DNA from: Azophilus sp965116165 | GTDB lineage: Bacteria; Pseudomonadota; Gammaproteobacteria; Pseudomonadales; Azotimanducaceae | Assembly (NCBI GenBank): GCA_965116165.1 | Contig: OZ220484.1 | Coordinates: 3,410,001 to 3,474,000 of the forward strand | Length of the DNA stretch: 64,000 nt | Direction: 5' to 3' | In this document: piece after piece, positions 34,367-42,870 of the stretch | How the letters are laid out: each line of letters begins with the position of its first letter | Numbering within the stretch: the first letter of the stretch is position 1 | Made by a program: the position numbers and the translations under genes | Notes under the pieces: generated by a model | The model's input: the letters and a program-made list of their open reading frames with translations, nothing else | What the model was told of the DNA's origin: nothing | The model's database searches: none

Positions 34367-36595
34367 ATGCCGACCATCCCCGAAGACCACTCGGCCGCCC
34401 TGGCAAAAGCGCTTCGCCGAGCCGTTTGCGCCCTGCTCTGGCTCGGCCAGTCGTTCTTGGTTGCCCTAGCTTGCCAGGCGGGCGAAGAGGCCGAAACCCG
34501 TTCGGACGAGGTGTTCGACCGCATTGAACAGGTTCTGGTCATCGGTGCCCGGCACCGGGTTCCGGGGTCGGGCACCACTGTCGCAAGCGAGGAACTCGAG
34601 CGCTTCGACCACATCGACATCAACCAGGTGATGTCCGCCGTTCCGGGTGTCTATGTGCGCGAAGAGGACGGCTTCGGGCTGCGTCCCAACATCGGTATCC
34701 GCGGCGCGGCGGCGGAGCGCAGCCAGAAGATCACCATCATGGAGGACGGTGTGCTGATCGCCCCGGCGCCCTATTCGGCGCCGGCGGCCTACTATCTGCC
34801 GAATATCAGCCGCATCAGCGGCGTGGAGGTGCTCAAGGGTCCGTCCGCCATCAGGCACGGGCCGCATACAGTGGGGGGCGCCATCAACCTGGTGACCCGG
34901 GAGGTGCCGGACGCATTGTTGTCGGAGCTGGATCTGAGTGTCGGCACCGACGCGTTCCACAAGGCGGGCTTCGTCCACGGGGGGCCCTTGGGGGACTCCG
35001 ACTTCGGTTTCCTGGCCGAGGGCCTGCGCTATGCCAGCGATGGGTTCAAGAAGCTCGATGGCGGGGGCGATACCGGTTTTGTGCGCAACGATATCGGTGT
35101 CAAGGTGCGCTGGACATCGCCGGGTCGCATGGACCAGCGGCTTACCCTGAAGTTGGGTTTTGCCGACGAGGATGCGGACGAAACCTATCTGGGTCTGGCG
35201 GATGAGGACTTTCGTGCCGACCCCGGGCGGCGCTATCGGGCGTCGCAGCTTGCCCGCTTCTGGTCGGAACACCTCAGCACGCATCTCAACTATGGTCTGG
35301 CCACCGGCGGGCTCCACCTGAACGCCAAGGCGTACTGGAACCGCTTCGAACGCCATTGGAACAAGCTCGATGGCTTTGTGGCCGGCCGCTCGTTGCAATC
35401 CATCCTCGCCGCGCCGCGCCGTTTCGCCCGGGAATACGGCCTGATTGTCGGCGCGATCGATTCCATCCCGGTCGATGCCCAGACGCTGGATGTGACCGAT
35501 AATGATCGCACCTATACGTCCAAGGGCATTCAGGCAACACTGGTGGCGGAGGGCGATCTTGGCGCCTATGGCCACAAACTCACCCTGGGGGTGCGCCTGC
35601 ATGGTGATGACGTCAGGCGCGACCATCGGCCGAGGGGCTATCTGATGCGGGACGGCGAACTTGTCTGGGATGGGCTCGAGCGACCTTCGAAAGTTCGGAA
35701 TCGAGCCGATACGCTCGCCGTTGCGGCCTTTGCCGACGAGGAACTGACTTGGCGGAACCTGACGCTGACCCTCGGGCTTCGCTACGAGACCATCGATGGC
35801 GATTGGGAAGACCTGCGCAAGGGCGTGGTGCGCGAGAACGGGCAGTCCGTCCTGTCGCCGGGGATCGGTCTCCACTGGCAGGCCACTGAATCGATCGGTT
35901 TATTGGCGGGTGCCTACCGCGGCTTTTCGCCCGCCGGCCCGGGTTCCACCGGGGTCGATCCGGAACGCAGCCGGAATTTCGAGGCGGGCATTCGCCTGCT
36001 GGATGCCGCCCTGCGCCTGGAGGTGGTCGGTTTCTTCAGCGACTACGAGAATCTGCTGGGCCGATGCCGGGTCAGCGACCCCGGCTGCGAGGCCGGAGAG
36101 GAGTTCAACGGGGGCCGGGTGGAGATTTATGGAGCGGAACTCACGGCCGGATGGGCATTCGAGCTACTGCCGGGGCTGGGTCTTGACGCCGACCTTGTCT
36201 ATACCTATTCCAAATCGGCTTTCCAGACCGACTTCCTGTCCGGTTTCCCGCAGTGGAGCCTCGTGCGCGAGAAAGACGAACTGCCGTACCTCCCCCGCCA
36301 TCGCGGCCAGGTGCGCATCGGCTTGGTGGGCAAGGCCTGGGAACTGTCCGCGGCGGTCAAATACCAGGACAAAATGCGCGAGGAACCCGGTGTCGGGCCG
36401 GTGGAGCGGGGCCTGCACGCCGATAGCTTCACCACGGTGGACCTGACCGCAAGCTGGTACTTTCGGGAATCGACCCTGTTGCAACTGGTGGTGGGCAATG
36501 TGACGGATGAAGCCGCGATTGTCTCCCATCGGCCATTCGGTGCCCGGCCGAACCGGCCGCGCTGGCTGACGGTCCGGATGCGCCACAGGTTCTGA
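34367..36595 (+). CDS. TonB-dependent outer-membrane receptor, FecA-like
   Basis: 742-residue receptor. A signal-like hydrophobic stretch lies near residues 20-37. A short segment DRIEQVLVIGARHRVPGSGT resembles a TonB box region. The plug domain shows VMSAVPGVYVREEDGFGLRP, NIGIRGAAAERSQKITIMED and GPSAIRHGPHTVGGAINLVT. A 22-strand-type barrel follows, ending in a terminal Phe (RMRHRF). It resembles ferric-citrate/siderophore receptors of the FecA group but lacks an N-terminal signalling domain. The imelysin and di-heme genes downstream point to iron or another metal; the exact ligand is unknown. The insertion sequence lies 61 bp upstream. Confidence 0.9.
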   Translation: MPTIPEDHSAALAKALRRAVCALLWLGQSFLVALACQAGEEAETRSDEVFDRIEQVLVIGARHRVPGSGTTVASEELERFDHIDINQVMSAVPGVYVREEDGFGLRPNIGIRGAAAERSQKITIMEDGVLIAPAPYSAPAAYYLPNISRISGVEVLKGPSAIRHGPHTVGGAINLVTREVPDALLSELDLSVGTDAFHKAGFVHGGPLGDSDFGFLAEGLRYASDGFKKLDGGGDTGFVRNDIGVKVRWTSPGRMDQRLTLKLGFADEDADETYLGLADEDFRADPGRRYRASQLARFWSEHLSTHLNYGLATGGLHLNAKAYWNRFERHWNKLDGFVAGRSLQSILAAPRRFAREYGLIVGAIDSIPVDAQTLDVTDNDRTYTSKGIQATLVAEGDLGAYGHKLTLGVRLHGDDVRRDHRPRGYLMRDGELVWDGLERPSKVRNRADTLAVAAFADEELTWRNLTLTLGLRYETIDGDWEDLRKGVVRENGQSVLSPGIGLHWQATESIGLLAGAYRGFSPAGPGSTGVDPERSRNFEAGIRLLDAALRLEVVGFFSDYENLLGRCRVSDPGCEAGEEFNGGRVEIYGAELTAGWAFELLPGLGLDADLVYTYSKSAFQTDFLSGFPQWSLVREKDELPYLPRHRGQVRIGLVGKAWELSAAVKYQDKMREEPGVGPVERGLHADSFTTVDLTASWYFRESTLLQLVVGNVTDEAAIVSHRPFGARPNRPRWLTVRMRHRF

Positions 36596-36629
36596 AGACC
36601 GGTGCGTCGGTCATTGGCCGAATGCGGAC

Positions 36630-36668
36630 ATGCAAAATAACAATAAAACGAATGAAAACGGTTTGCAT
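36630..36668. promoter_or_regulatory. AT-rich inverted repeat before the first imelysin gene
   Basis: ATGCAAA (36630-36636) and TTTGCAT (36662-36668) flank a 25-bp AT-rich segment in the 170-bp gap between the receptor and imelysin genes. It is a plausible operator or promoter region; no specific regulator is implied. Confidence 0.35.
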
Positions 36669-36765
36669 TTGTATTTGTTTGTCGGTAAGTTCCCGCTCCG
36701 GCGCCGGCCGATGCCGAAAGCCTGCCGGTTCGCTCCGGAAAAAATGAATCACCCTGGAGGTTTCC

Positions 36766-38178
36766 ATGTTCGTTTCGAAAGTTCGTTTTTTGCTACCCGT
36801 CATCTTGGCTATTTTGCTCGGTGCCTGCGAGGGCGATACCGGTCCGGCTGGGACGGCCGGCCCCCAGGGGGCGACGGGCGATCGGGGGCCGGCGGGCGAT
36901 CCCGGTCCGCCGCCCGCCGCCGTTACCCGGGCGGATGTGTTGCGCACCAACGCCAACATCGCCTATCTGGCCTATGGCGACTCGATGATAAAGGCTCTGG
37001 AATTGCGGGCGGCCCTGAAAAAACTGGTTGCGGATCCAACCGAGGCGCATCTGGATGCGGCGAAGAGCGCCTGGCTTGCCGCCCGCGAGCCCTATGGGCA
37101 GACGGAAGTTTATCGGTTCCGCGTCGGCCCCATCGATGCGCTCACCGAGGACGGTACGCTGGGCGAGGACGGCGACGGGCCGGAGGGCACCATTAATGCC
37201 TGGCCGCTCGGAGAGGCCCTGATCGACTATGTCGCGAACAATGTGGATGGTGACGCGGGGCCGGAAATCCCCTCCAGCGTAGCGGGCATCACCGGCAACA
37301 TCATCGCCGACATGGACGGTTTCCCGACCATCGACACGAGCGTAATCCGCGACAACTTCGAGCTTGGCGGCGATGAGCGCAATGTGTCCAGCGGGTATCA
37401 CGCCATCGAGTTTCTGCTCTGGGGGCAGGATCTGAATGCCGACGGCGGTGGCGGCGGTGCCCGGGACGCCACCGCCGGTCATCGGCCGGTCACCGACTAT
37501 GGCTTGGACTCCGACACCTGCACCAGCGGCGCCAACCCAGCGAGCCCGGAGATCTGCCGGCGCCGGGGCCAGTACCTGCTGGCGACGGCCGAGCTGCTCG
37601 TCCACGACCTGAGGCGGGTGCGCGATGCCTGGAGCCCGAATGACGCGGACAACCACCACGCCAATTTTGTCGCCGGCGGCGATACATCCCTGGCCCTGAT
37701 CCTGGAGGGCATGGGCCGCATGGGCTTCGGCGAACTGGCCGGCGAGCGCATGAACATCGCGCTTCTGACCAACAGCCAGGAGGATGAGCATTCCTGCTTC
37801 TCGGACAATACGCATCGCGACATCTATCTCAACGCCAAGGGCATCGAAAATTCGTTCAAGGGCGAATACATGGGCGTCAACGGCGACGAGCACAACGGTG
37901 CCGGACTCGACGACCTGTTGACCACGGAGGCCTTGTCGAACCTCGCCGGCGAGATGCGCACGGCCATTGAGGACACTATGGTCAAGGTGGGTGTTATCGA
38001 TCAGATCGCCCGGACCGGCACGCCCTTCGACAACCAGATTCAAATGGGCATCAACGAGCCCAATGTGAGTGGCGCCATCCGGGCGCTGTCCACCCAGACA
38101 GAGGTTATCGAGCGGGTGATCGCCGGTCTGAACGTCACCACCGGCGATCTGCGTCAGGACACCGAAGAGGATATCTAG
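36766..38178 (+). CDS. Imelysin-family lipoprotein with a collagen-like segment
   Basis: 470-residue lipoprotein. The lipobox LLGAC places the lipidated cysteine at residue 21. It is followed by about nine Gly-X-Y triplets, from GDTGPAGTAG through GDPGPP, up to residue ~49. The imelysin (peptidase M75) domain then contains SSGYHAIEFLLWGQD near residues 208-222, carrying the GxHxxE motif of this family. Imelysin proteins are iron-regulated and thought to take part in iron or heme acquisition at the cell surface; proteolysis is doubtful for many. The collagen-like linker is unusual and may act as a stiff spacer. Confidence 0.88.
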   Translation: MFVSKVRFLLPVILAILLGACEGDTGPAGTAGPQGATGDRGPAGDPGPPPAAVTRADVLRTNANIAYLAYGDSMIKALELRAALKKLVADPTEAHLDAAKSAWLAAREPYGQTEVYRFRVGPIDALTEDGTLGEDGDGPEGTINAWPLGEALIDYVANNVDGDAGPEIPSSVAGITGNIIADMDGFPTIDTSVIRDNFELGGDERNVSSGYHAIEFLLWGQDLNADGGGGGARDATAGHRPVTDYGLDSDTCTSGANPASPEICRRRGQYLLATAELLVHDLRRVRDAWSPNDADNHHANFVAGGDTSLALILEGMGRMGFGELAGERMNIALLTNSQEDEHSCFSDNTHRDIYLNAKGIENSFKGEYMGVNGDEHNGAGLDDLLTTEALSNLAGEMRTAIEDTMVKVGVIDQIARTGTPFDNQIQMGINEPNVSGAIRALSTQTEVIERVIAGLNVTTGDLRQDTEEDI

Positions 38179-38217
38179 CGTACGCTGTCCGGTTGATGTA
38201 GCACTGGCGGCATTTCT

Positions 38218-39894
38218 ATGCCACCCCGAACCTTCCTCCTGTGCCTTTTCATGGTTTTGTTCGGGTGTGGGGGCGGGGGTGGCGGCGGTTCGCCGTCGCC
38301 ACCCCCGCCCCCGCCGCCAGTCGACCCGGCACCTCCACCCGAGCCGCCGCCACCTCCGACAACGATCGAGGTGCCCGAGGTGGAGGGGAGCGAGCACCGC
38401 CCGGGCGGCGATGCCTCCTCCACCCTGACCAACGACGAAGCCTTCGGACAGAGCCCGGACGCCCTCCGCCAGGATTTTTCGGCGGACGCCAACTTCAAGT
38501 CCGGTAATCAGGTGTTCCGCAACGACCACGAGGGCGAGGGTCCGCTGTTGAATGCCCGAACCTGCCAGGGTTGCCATACCAAGGACGGGCGGGGCGCCGT
38601 TCCGGTGGATGCGGAAACGCCGGTGGATTCAATGTCCGTGCGGCTGAGCCTGGGCAACGACGGGGAGGGAAATCCGGTCCCCGATCCCAACTACGGAACC
38701 CTGCTGCAGACCTTTGGTCTGGCCTCCTTCGGCGGTGGTGGCATCGCAGCCGGGTTGTCCTCTTTCGGCGGTGGCGGGGACGAGGCAATCGGCGAAGGGT
38801 TCGCCTATGTCGCCTACGAGGCGGTGACGGGCTCCTTTCCCGACGGCGAGGAGTACGAGTTGCGCCGCCCGGTCTACCGCATCCGCGACCTGAGCTACGG
38901 CGACTTCCAGGATGGAATCCTGTTTTCGCCCCGGGTGGCGCCCCAGTTGATCGGCATGGGCCTACTCGGCGCCGTTCCCGAAGCGGTGCTGCGCGAACGC
39001 GCCGATCCGGAGGACGAGGATGGGGATGGCATCAGCGGCCGGGTGAACGAGGCGCTCGACCCCAGCACCGGCGAGCGCGGCGTCGGCCGGTTCGGCTACA
39101 AGGCGTCCACCGTGTCGCCCCTGCACCAGGTGGCGGTGGCCTACCGCAACGACATGGGGGTCACGAACCTCTATGCCGTCGAGGAGGCCTGCGCGGAGCG
39201 GCAGGGTAGCTGTGCGAGGGCCGCCATGCTGGAGCCCGACCGATTTCCCGGCGGCGTCGATATTTCCGACACGGAGATGGCGCTTGTGGAGTTCTATGTG
39301 CGGTTGCTGGCGGTTCCCGAACGGCGGGGCTACGACGAGGCGGCGGGCGTCTGGGATGAGGAGATACTGCGCGGGCGCACCCTGTTCTTCGAATCCGGCT
39401 GCGAGACCTGCCACCGATACAGGATGGAAACGGGTACCGCCCGGGGCAGCGTGCTTGGCCAAGTCGAAATCAATGCCCTGTTCGAGGACGCCGAGCCCAT
39501 TGAGGTGCTCTCCGACCAGGTCATCCACCCCTATACGGACCTGCTTCTGCACGACATGGGTGGGAGCTGTTCGCCGGTCGGCCGGGGGTCTCCGAAAGGC
39601 GAAGCCTGCGGCCCGGGGGAAAATTGTGTGTGGGTCCAGCGTTGTGAGGGTCTGGCCGACGGCCGACCCGACCGGCTCGCATCCGGCAGCGAATGGCGCA
39701 CGGCGCCGCTGTGGGGTCTTGGGCTGGTGAAGACCGTCAATCCCCGCGCCACCTACCTTCACGACGGACGCGCCAGAGACCTGACCGAAGCCATCCTTTG
39801 GCACGGCGGCGAGGCGGCGCAAAGCCGGGACAACTTCATGGAACTGCCCGCCTGGGACCGCGATGCGATGATTGCGTTCCTAAGGTCGATGTGA
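38218..39894 (+). CDS. Di-heme c-type cytochrome lipoprotein, DUF1111/thiol oxidoreductase family
   Basis: 558-residue secreted protein. The lipobox LFGC sets Cys17 as the lipidation site, and eight consecutive Gly and a long Pro-rich linker (to about residue 48) follow. Two heme c motifs are CQGCH (residues 116-120) and CETCH (395-399). Other family signatures are DEDGDGISGRVNEA and a C-terminal WRTAPLWGLGLVKTVNP with LHDGRARDLTEAILWHGGEA. Members are annotated as di-heme peroxidase-like or thiol oxidoreductases and occur with imelysins. The electron partner and substrate are unknown. A paralogue follows 3 bp downstream. Confidence 0.88.
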   Translation: MPPRTFLLCLFMVLFGCGGGGGGGSPSPPPPPPPVDPAPPPEPPPPPTTIEVPEVEGSEHRPGGDASSTLTNDEAFGQSPDALRQDFSADANFKSGNQVFRNDHEGEGPLLNARTCQGCHTKDGRGAVPVDAETPVDSMSVRLSLGNDGEGNPVPDPNYGTLLQTFGLASFGGGGIAAGLSSFGGGGDEAIGEGFAYVAYEAVTGSFPDGEEYELRRPVYRIRDLSYGDFQDGILFSPRVAPQLIGMGLLGAVPEAVLRERADPEDEDGDGISGRVNEALDPSTGERGVGRFGYKASTVSPLHQVAVAYRNDMGVTNLYAVEEACAERQGSCARAAMLEPDRFPGGVDISDTEMALVEFYVRLLAVPERRGYDEAAGVWDEEILRGRTLFFESGCETCHRYRMETGTARGSVLGQVEINALFEDAEPIEVLSDQVIHPYTDLLLHDMGGSCSPVGRGSPKGEACGPGENCVWVQRCEGLADGRPDRLASGSEWRTAPLWGLGLVKTVNPRATYLHDGRARDLTEAILWHGGEAAQSRDNFMELPAWDRDAMIAFLRSM

Positions 39895-39897
39895 GGG

Positions 39898-41265
39898 GTG
39901 TTTAGGCGATGCCCATCTCGTCGATGGTCTTTGTCCGTGACCGCGGTCCTCGCATTTGTGTTTTTCCCGGCGGTGGCATTGGCAATGGCCCGGGAAGAAC
40001 TGCCCAGCCCGGGCGGCGACTGGACGCGCCCGCGGCAGCCTGGGCCAACCTACATCGCTCCCGCGTGGCATCTCGACCCCGACCAACAGCTTGATTTCTA
40101 CACCGGCATGTCCTTCTTTCGATCACCCTGGGTAACCGCGCCCGCGTCGACCACGGCGCGGGATGGCCTGGGTCCGCTGTTCAACTCCCATTCCTGCGAG
40201 GGTTGTCACAAGAATGGCGGTCGCGGCCGGTCCCTGCTCGATGACCCACATTCCCTGGCCACGGTGGTGCGCATCAGCGTGCCGACGAACGACGGCGGGT
40301 TCGGGCCCCATGAACGCTATGGCCACCAGTTGCAGACGCGGGCCACATTCCGTCGCGCGGGGGAAGCGGCGCTTGCCGTGGAAGAGGTCGCCGTCGAGGG
40401 CCCAGGTGCTGGGCCGGAAGCGCCGATGCTGCGCACATCGCGGCTCCTTATCAGCCCCCATGATGCGGAGGCAGACCCTGGAACCTGGCGTGTTTCCGCC
40501 CGGGTGGCCCCCGCTCTTCTAGGCATGGGGTTGCTTGAGGCGGTTGCCGAGCGGGATCTGCTCGCCTGGGCGGATGCGGAAGACGAGGATGGGGACGGCA
40601 TTTCCGGTCGCCCCCACTGGCGTGGCGGGGGGGATTCCCCCGCTGTCGGGCGCTTCGGCTGGAAAGCCCTGCACCCGACTGTTGCGACGCAGACGGGCGC
40701 GGCTTTCCGGGACGACATCGGCATCACCAACCCGGAATTTCCACAATCGTCCTGCACGCCACTGCAGAGCGCCTGCCTGGCGGCCCCGGACGGCGCCACC
40801 GAGGGTGGCGTGGAGATCCCGCGACACCTGTTCGACTATGTCGTGCACTTCGTCTCCCATATGCCGCCGCCACGTGCCGGCAAATTGAACGAGAGGGTGC
40901 GACGCGGCCGGCACAGGTTTGCCGAAGCCGGTTGCGGCGCCTGTCACCGCGCACACTTCGATACCGATCATGGCCGCATCTGGCCCTATACAGACCTGCT
41001 GCTGCACGATATGGGCGAGGGGCTGGCGGACCATCGCCCGGAGGGCGATGCGAACGGCCGCGAATGGCGAACCGCACCGTTGTGGGGGCTGGGCACGGCG
41101 CGCAGGGTGTCCGGCCACACCACGCTTCTGCACGACGGCCGGGCGCGCAATGTGCGGGAAGCGATTCTCTGGCACGATGGCGAAGCGGCATCCGCCCGGC
41201 GGGCGTTCCAGGACATGGCACCGGAGAGCCAGAAGGATCTGCTGGCCTTTGTCAACGCCCTCTAA
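39898..41265 (+). CDS. Second di-heme c-type cytochrome, DUF1111 family
   Basis: 455-residue paralogue of the preceding gene, starting at GTG 39898. A signal peptide (SLSVTAVLAFVFFPAVALA) without a lipobox suggests a soluble periplasmic protein. Heme motifs are CEGCH (residues 100-104) and CGACH (346-350). DEDGDGISGRPHW and WRTAPLWGLGTARRV with LHDGRARNVREAILWHDGEA align with its neighbour. A lipid-anchored and a soluble di-heme protein in tandem may relay electrons. Its TAA stop overlaps the TA target and first base of family C copy C4. Confidence 0.87.
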   Translation: MFRRCPSRRWSLSVTAVLAFVFFPAVALAMAREELPSPGGDWTRPRQPGPTYIAPAWHLDPDQQLDFYTGMSFFRSPWVTAPASTTARDGLGPLFNSHSCEGCHKNGGRGRSLLDDPHSLATVVRISVPTNDGGFGPHERYGHQLQTRATFRRAGEAALAVEEVAVEGPGAGPEAPMLRTSRLLISPHDAEADPGTWRVSARVAPALLGMGLLEAVAERDLLAWADAEDEDGDGISGRPHWRGGGDSPAVGRFGWKALHPTVATQTGAAFRDDIGITNPEFPQSSCTPLQSACLAAPDGATEGGVEIPRHLFDYVVHFVSHMPPPRAGKLNERVRRGRHRFAEAGCGACHRAHFDTDHGRIWPYTDLLLHDMGEGLADHRPEGDANGREWRTAPLWGLGTARRVSGHTTLLHDGRARNVREAILWHDGEAASARRAFQDMAPESQKDLLAFVNAL

Positions 41266-41442
41266 CCCGACCTATTCATGAATAAACTACTGCGGCCACC
41301 AAGAGCAGCGAAGTCACTGGGCGCGCTCCCGCCGCGTGCTCAACATGCCATCAAGTACGCCCGCGCGCGCTCCTGCTCCGCGCACCCAGTGCTTTCACCA
41401 CCCTTGCCGGCCTCGCCACGTTCATTCATGAATAGGTCGGGC
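41265..41442 (+). repeat. Family C element, copy C4
   Basis: Complete 178-bp copy with ends ACCCGACCTATTCATGAAT and ATTCATGAATAGGTCGGGC and TA outside both (41263-41264 and 41443-41444). The left TA lies in the stop codon of the second di-heme gene. A family B copy follows at once. With C4 and B2, the 297 bp between the di-heme gene and the next start codon is almost wholly element DNA. Confidence 0.93.
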
Positions 41443-41443
41443 T

Positions 41444-41548
41444 AGGGAACCTCTGACTAAACCTTTAGTCACGGCATTCGAGTTAATAAGATCAATAGGT
41501 TACGGATATATCAAATGCGGCTCTATCGAATTGTTCGGATCTTTCCCA
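41444..41548 (-). repeat. Family B element, copy B2
   Basis: About 105 bp in reverse orientation, from AGGGAACCTCTGACTAA to ATCGAATTGTTCGGATC. It abuts C4 and ends 15 bp before the proposed start of the second imelysin gene. Confidence 0.85.
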
Positions 41549-41562
41549 GGAAAATCCTGCGG

Positions 41563-42870
41563 ATGTATCACCCATTACAGATTAGCACCGGCACAAAGTG
41601 GCGGATAAATTGGCGCATCAGTGCCACCTTGTCGGCATTTTGCTCGGAATTTCGGCTGCAAATATCGGCCGTTCAGGCTCACAGGCGTTCCTGTGGCCCG
41701 TGGCGCAGGTTCCGCCGCATTCGTGCGGCAATACCTTTCCTGGCGGTTCTTCTCGTCTCGGGATGCGGGGACGATTGCAAGGAAGGGGGCTGGACGATCC
41801 TGTCCGCTCCGGCGGCGGAGCCCGCCTACGATCCGGCGAACCCGCTTGGCCCGGTTGGCAGTGGAGAGGAAGAACGGAGGCGCCTGTACACGGCGATCGG
41901 CCGGGGGGTGATCGCGCCGGCCTATGCCGACCTCGAGTCCTGCGCCCGGGCGCTGAGGGCAGCCGTCGAGGAATACTGCGCGGCGCCGACAGGCGACCAC
42001 AACGCGCTCAAGAACGCCTGGCGGGGCGCGATGCGGGCTTGGCAACTCGTCCAGCACATTGCGGTCGGTCCGATCGAGGAGGCCAATCGTCGTTTTCGCA
42101 TGCAGTTCTACCCCGACAGCAACGACGCGGTTGAGCGCGGGGTCAATAGCGCCCTACAAGGTAGCGAGCCACTTACCGGGGAAGCCATCGCCAACCGCTC
42201 GGTCGGCGTTCAGGGTTTGCCCGCCCTCGAGTACCTCATATTCTCCATCGGTGGGTTCGACGATGCCGAGTCCGGGCCGCGCCGCTGCGAACTGGCTGGC
42301 GCGGTCGCCGCCAATGTCAGCGCTATCGCGGTGAAGATCAGCGAGCCGTGGCAGGAGGAGGGCGCCTTCATCGGCGATTTTGTCAATGCCCGGGGCGACT
42401 TCATCGCGGCCGACGATGTTCTGGTCGCCATTCTGGAATCCCTGGGAATGCAGTCGGAATTCATCGCCGACCGCAAGTTGAAGCCGGCGCTGCCGACATA
42501 CCGGAACGTCGGAGGGCTCGAATCGCACTATGCGGAAAACACCGCCGCCAACATCGATGCGAATCTCGATGCCTTCCAGCGGCTGTTCGACTCACCCGCT
42601 CCCGACGCCTACCGGTTGCGCGACTATCTGGAACGGGCTCACGACGCCGGAGAGGTCACCGCGCTGATCGCCGGTGAACTCGACCGGGCGCGGCAGGCAC
42701 TCAATAGCATTGAAAATACCGGATACAGCCTGGAGGCGGTCGTTGGAGATCACGGGAGCCGCGGTGTGGGGCCGCTGTACGACTCGTTTCAGGAACTCGC
42801 CGATCTGGCTGTCGAGGCGGCGGTTGCGGCCAATGTGGAGCTCGGCTTCAACTTCAATGACGGTGACTGA
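41563..42870 (+). CDS. Second imelysin-family lipoprotein
   Basis: About 435 residues. A hydrophobic segment ending LLVSGC looks like a lipobox, and an imelysin-type helical domain follows with AWRGAMRAWQLVQHIAVGPI and VGVQGLPALEYLIFSIGG. The GxHxxE histidine of the first imelysin is replaced by Pro/Ala here, as in the insulin-cleaving-peptidase-like subgroup. The start is uncertain. ATG 41563 lies just after the B2 element and ATG 41515 lies within it, and both leave an unusually long N-terminal tail before the signal core. The native 5' end may have been disrupted. The stop overlaps the DUF1513 start by 14 bp. Confidence 0.78.
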   Translation: MYHPLQISTGTKWRINWRISATLSAFCSEFRLQISAVQAHRRSCGPWRRFRRIRAAIPFLAVLLVSGCGDDCKEGGWTILSAPAAEPAYDPANPLGPVGSGEEERRRLYTAIGRGVIAPAYADLESCARALRAAVEEYCAAPTGDHNALKNAWRGAMRAWQLVQHIAVGPIEEANRRFRMQFYPDSNDAVERGVNSALQGSEPLTGEAIANRSVGVQGLPALEYLIFSIGGFDDAESGPRRCELAGAVAANVSAIAVKISEPWQEEGAFIGDFVNARGDFIAADDVLVAILESLGMQSEFIADRKLKPALPTYRNVGGLESHYAENTAANIDANLDAFQRLFDSPAPDAYRLRDYLERAHDAGEVTALIAGELDRARQALNSIENTGYSLEAVVGDHGSRGVGPLYDSFQELADLAVEAAVAANVELGFNFNDGD

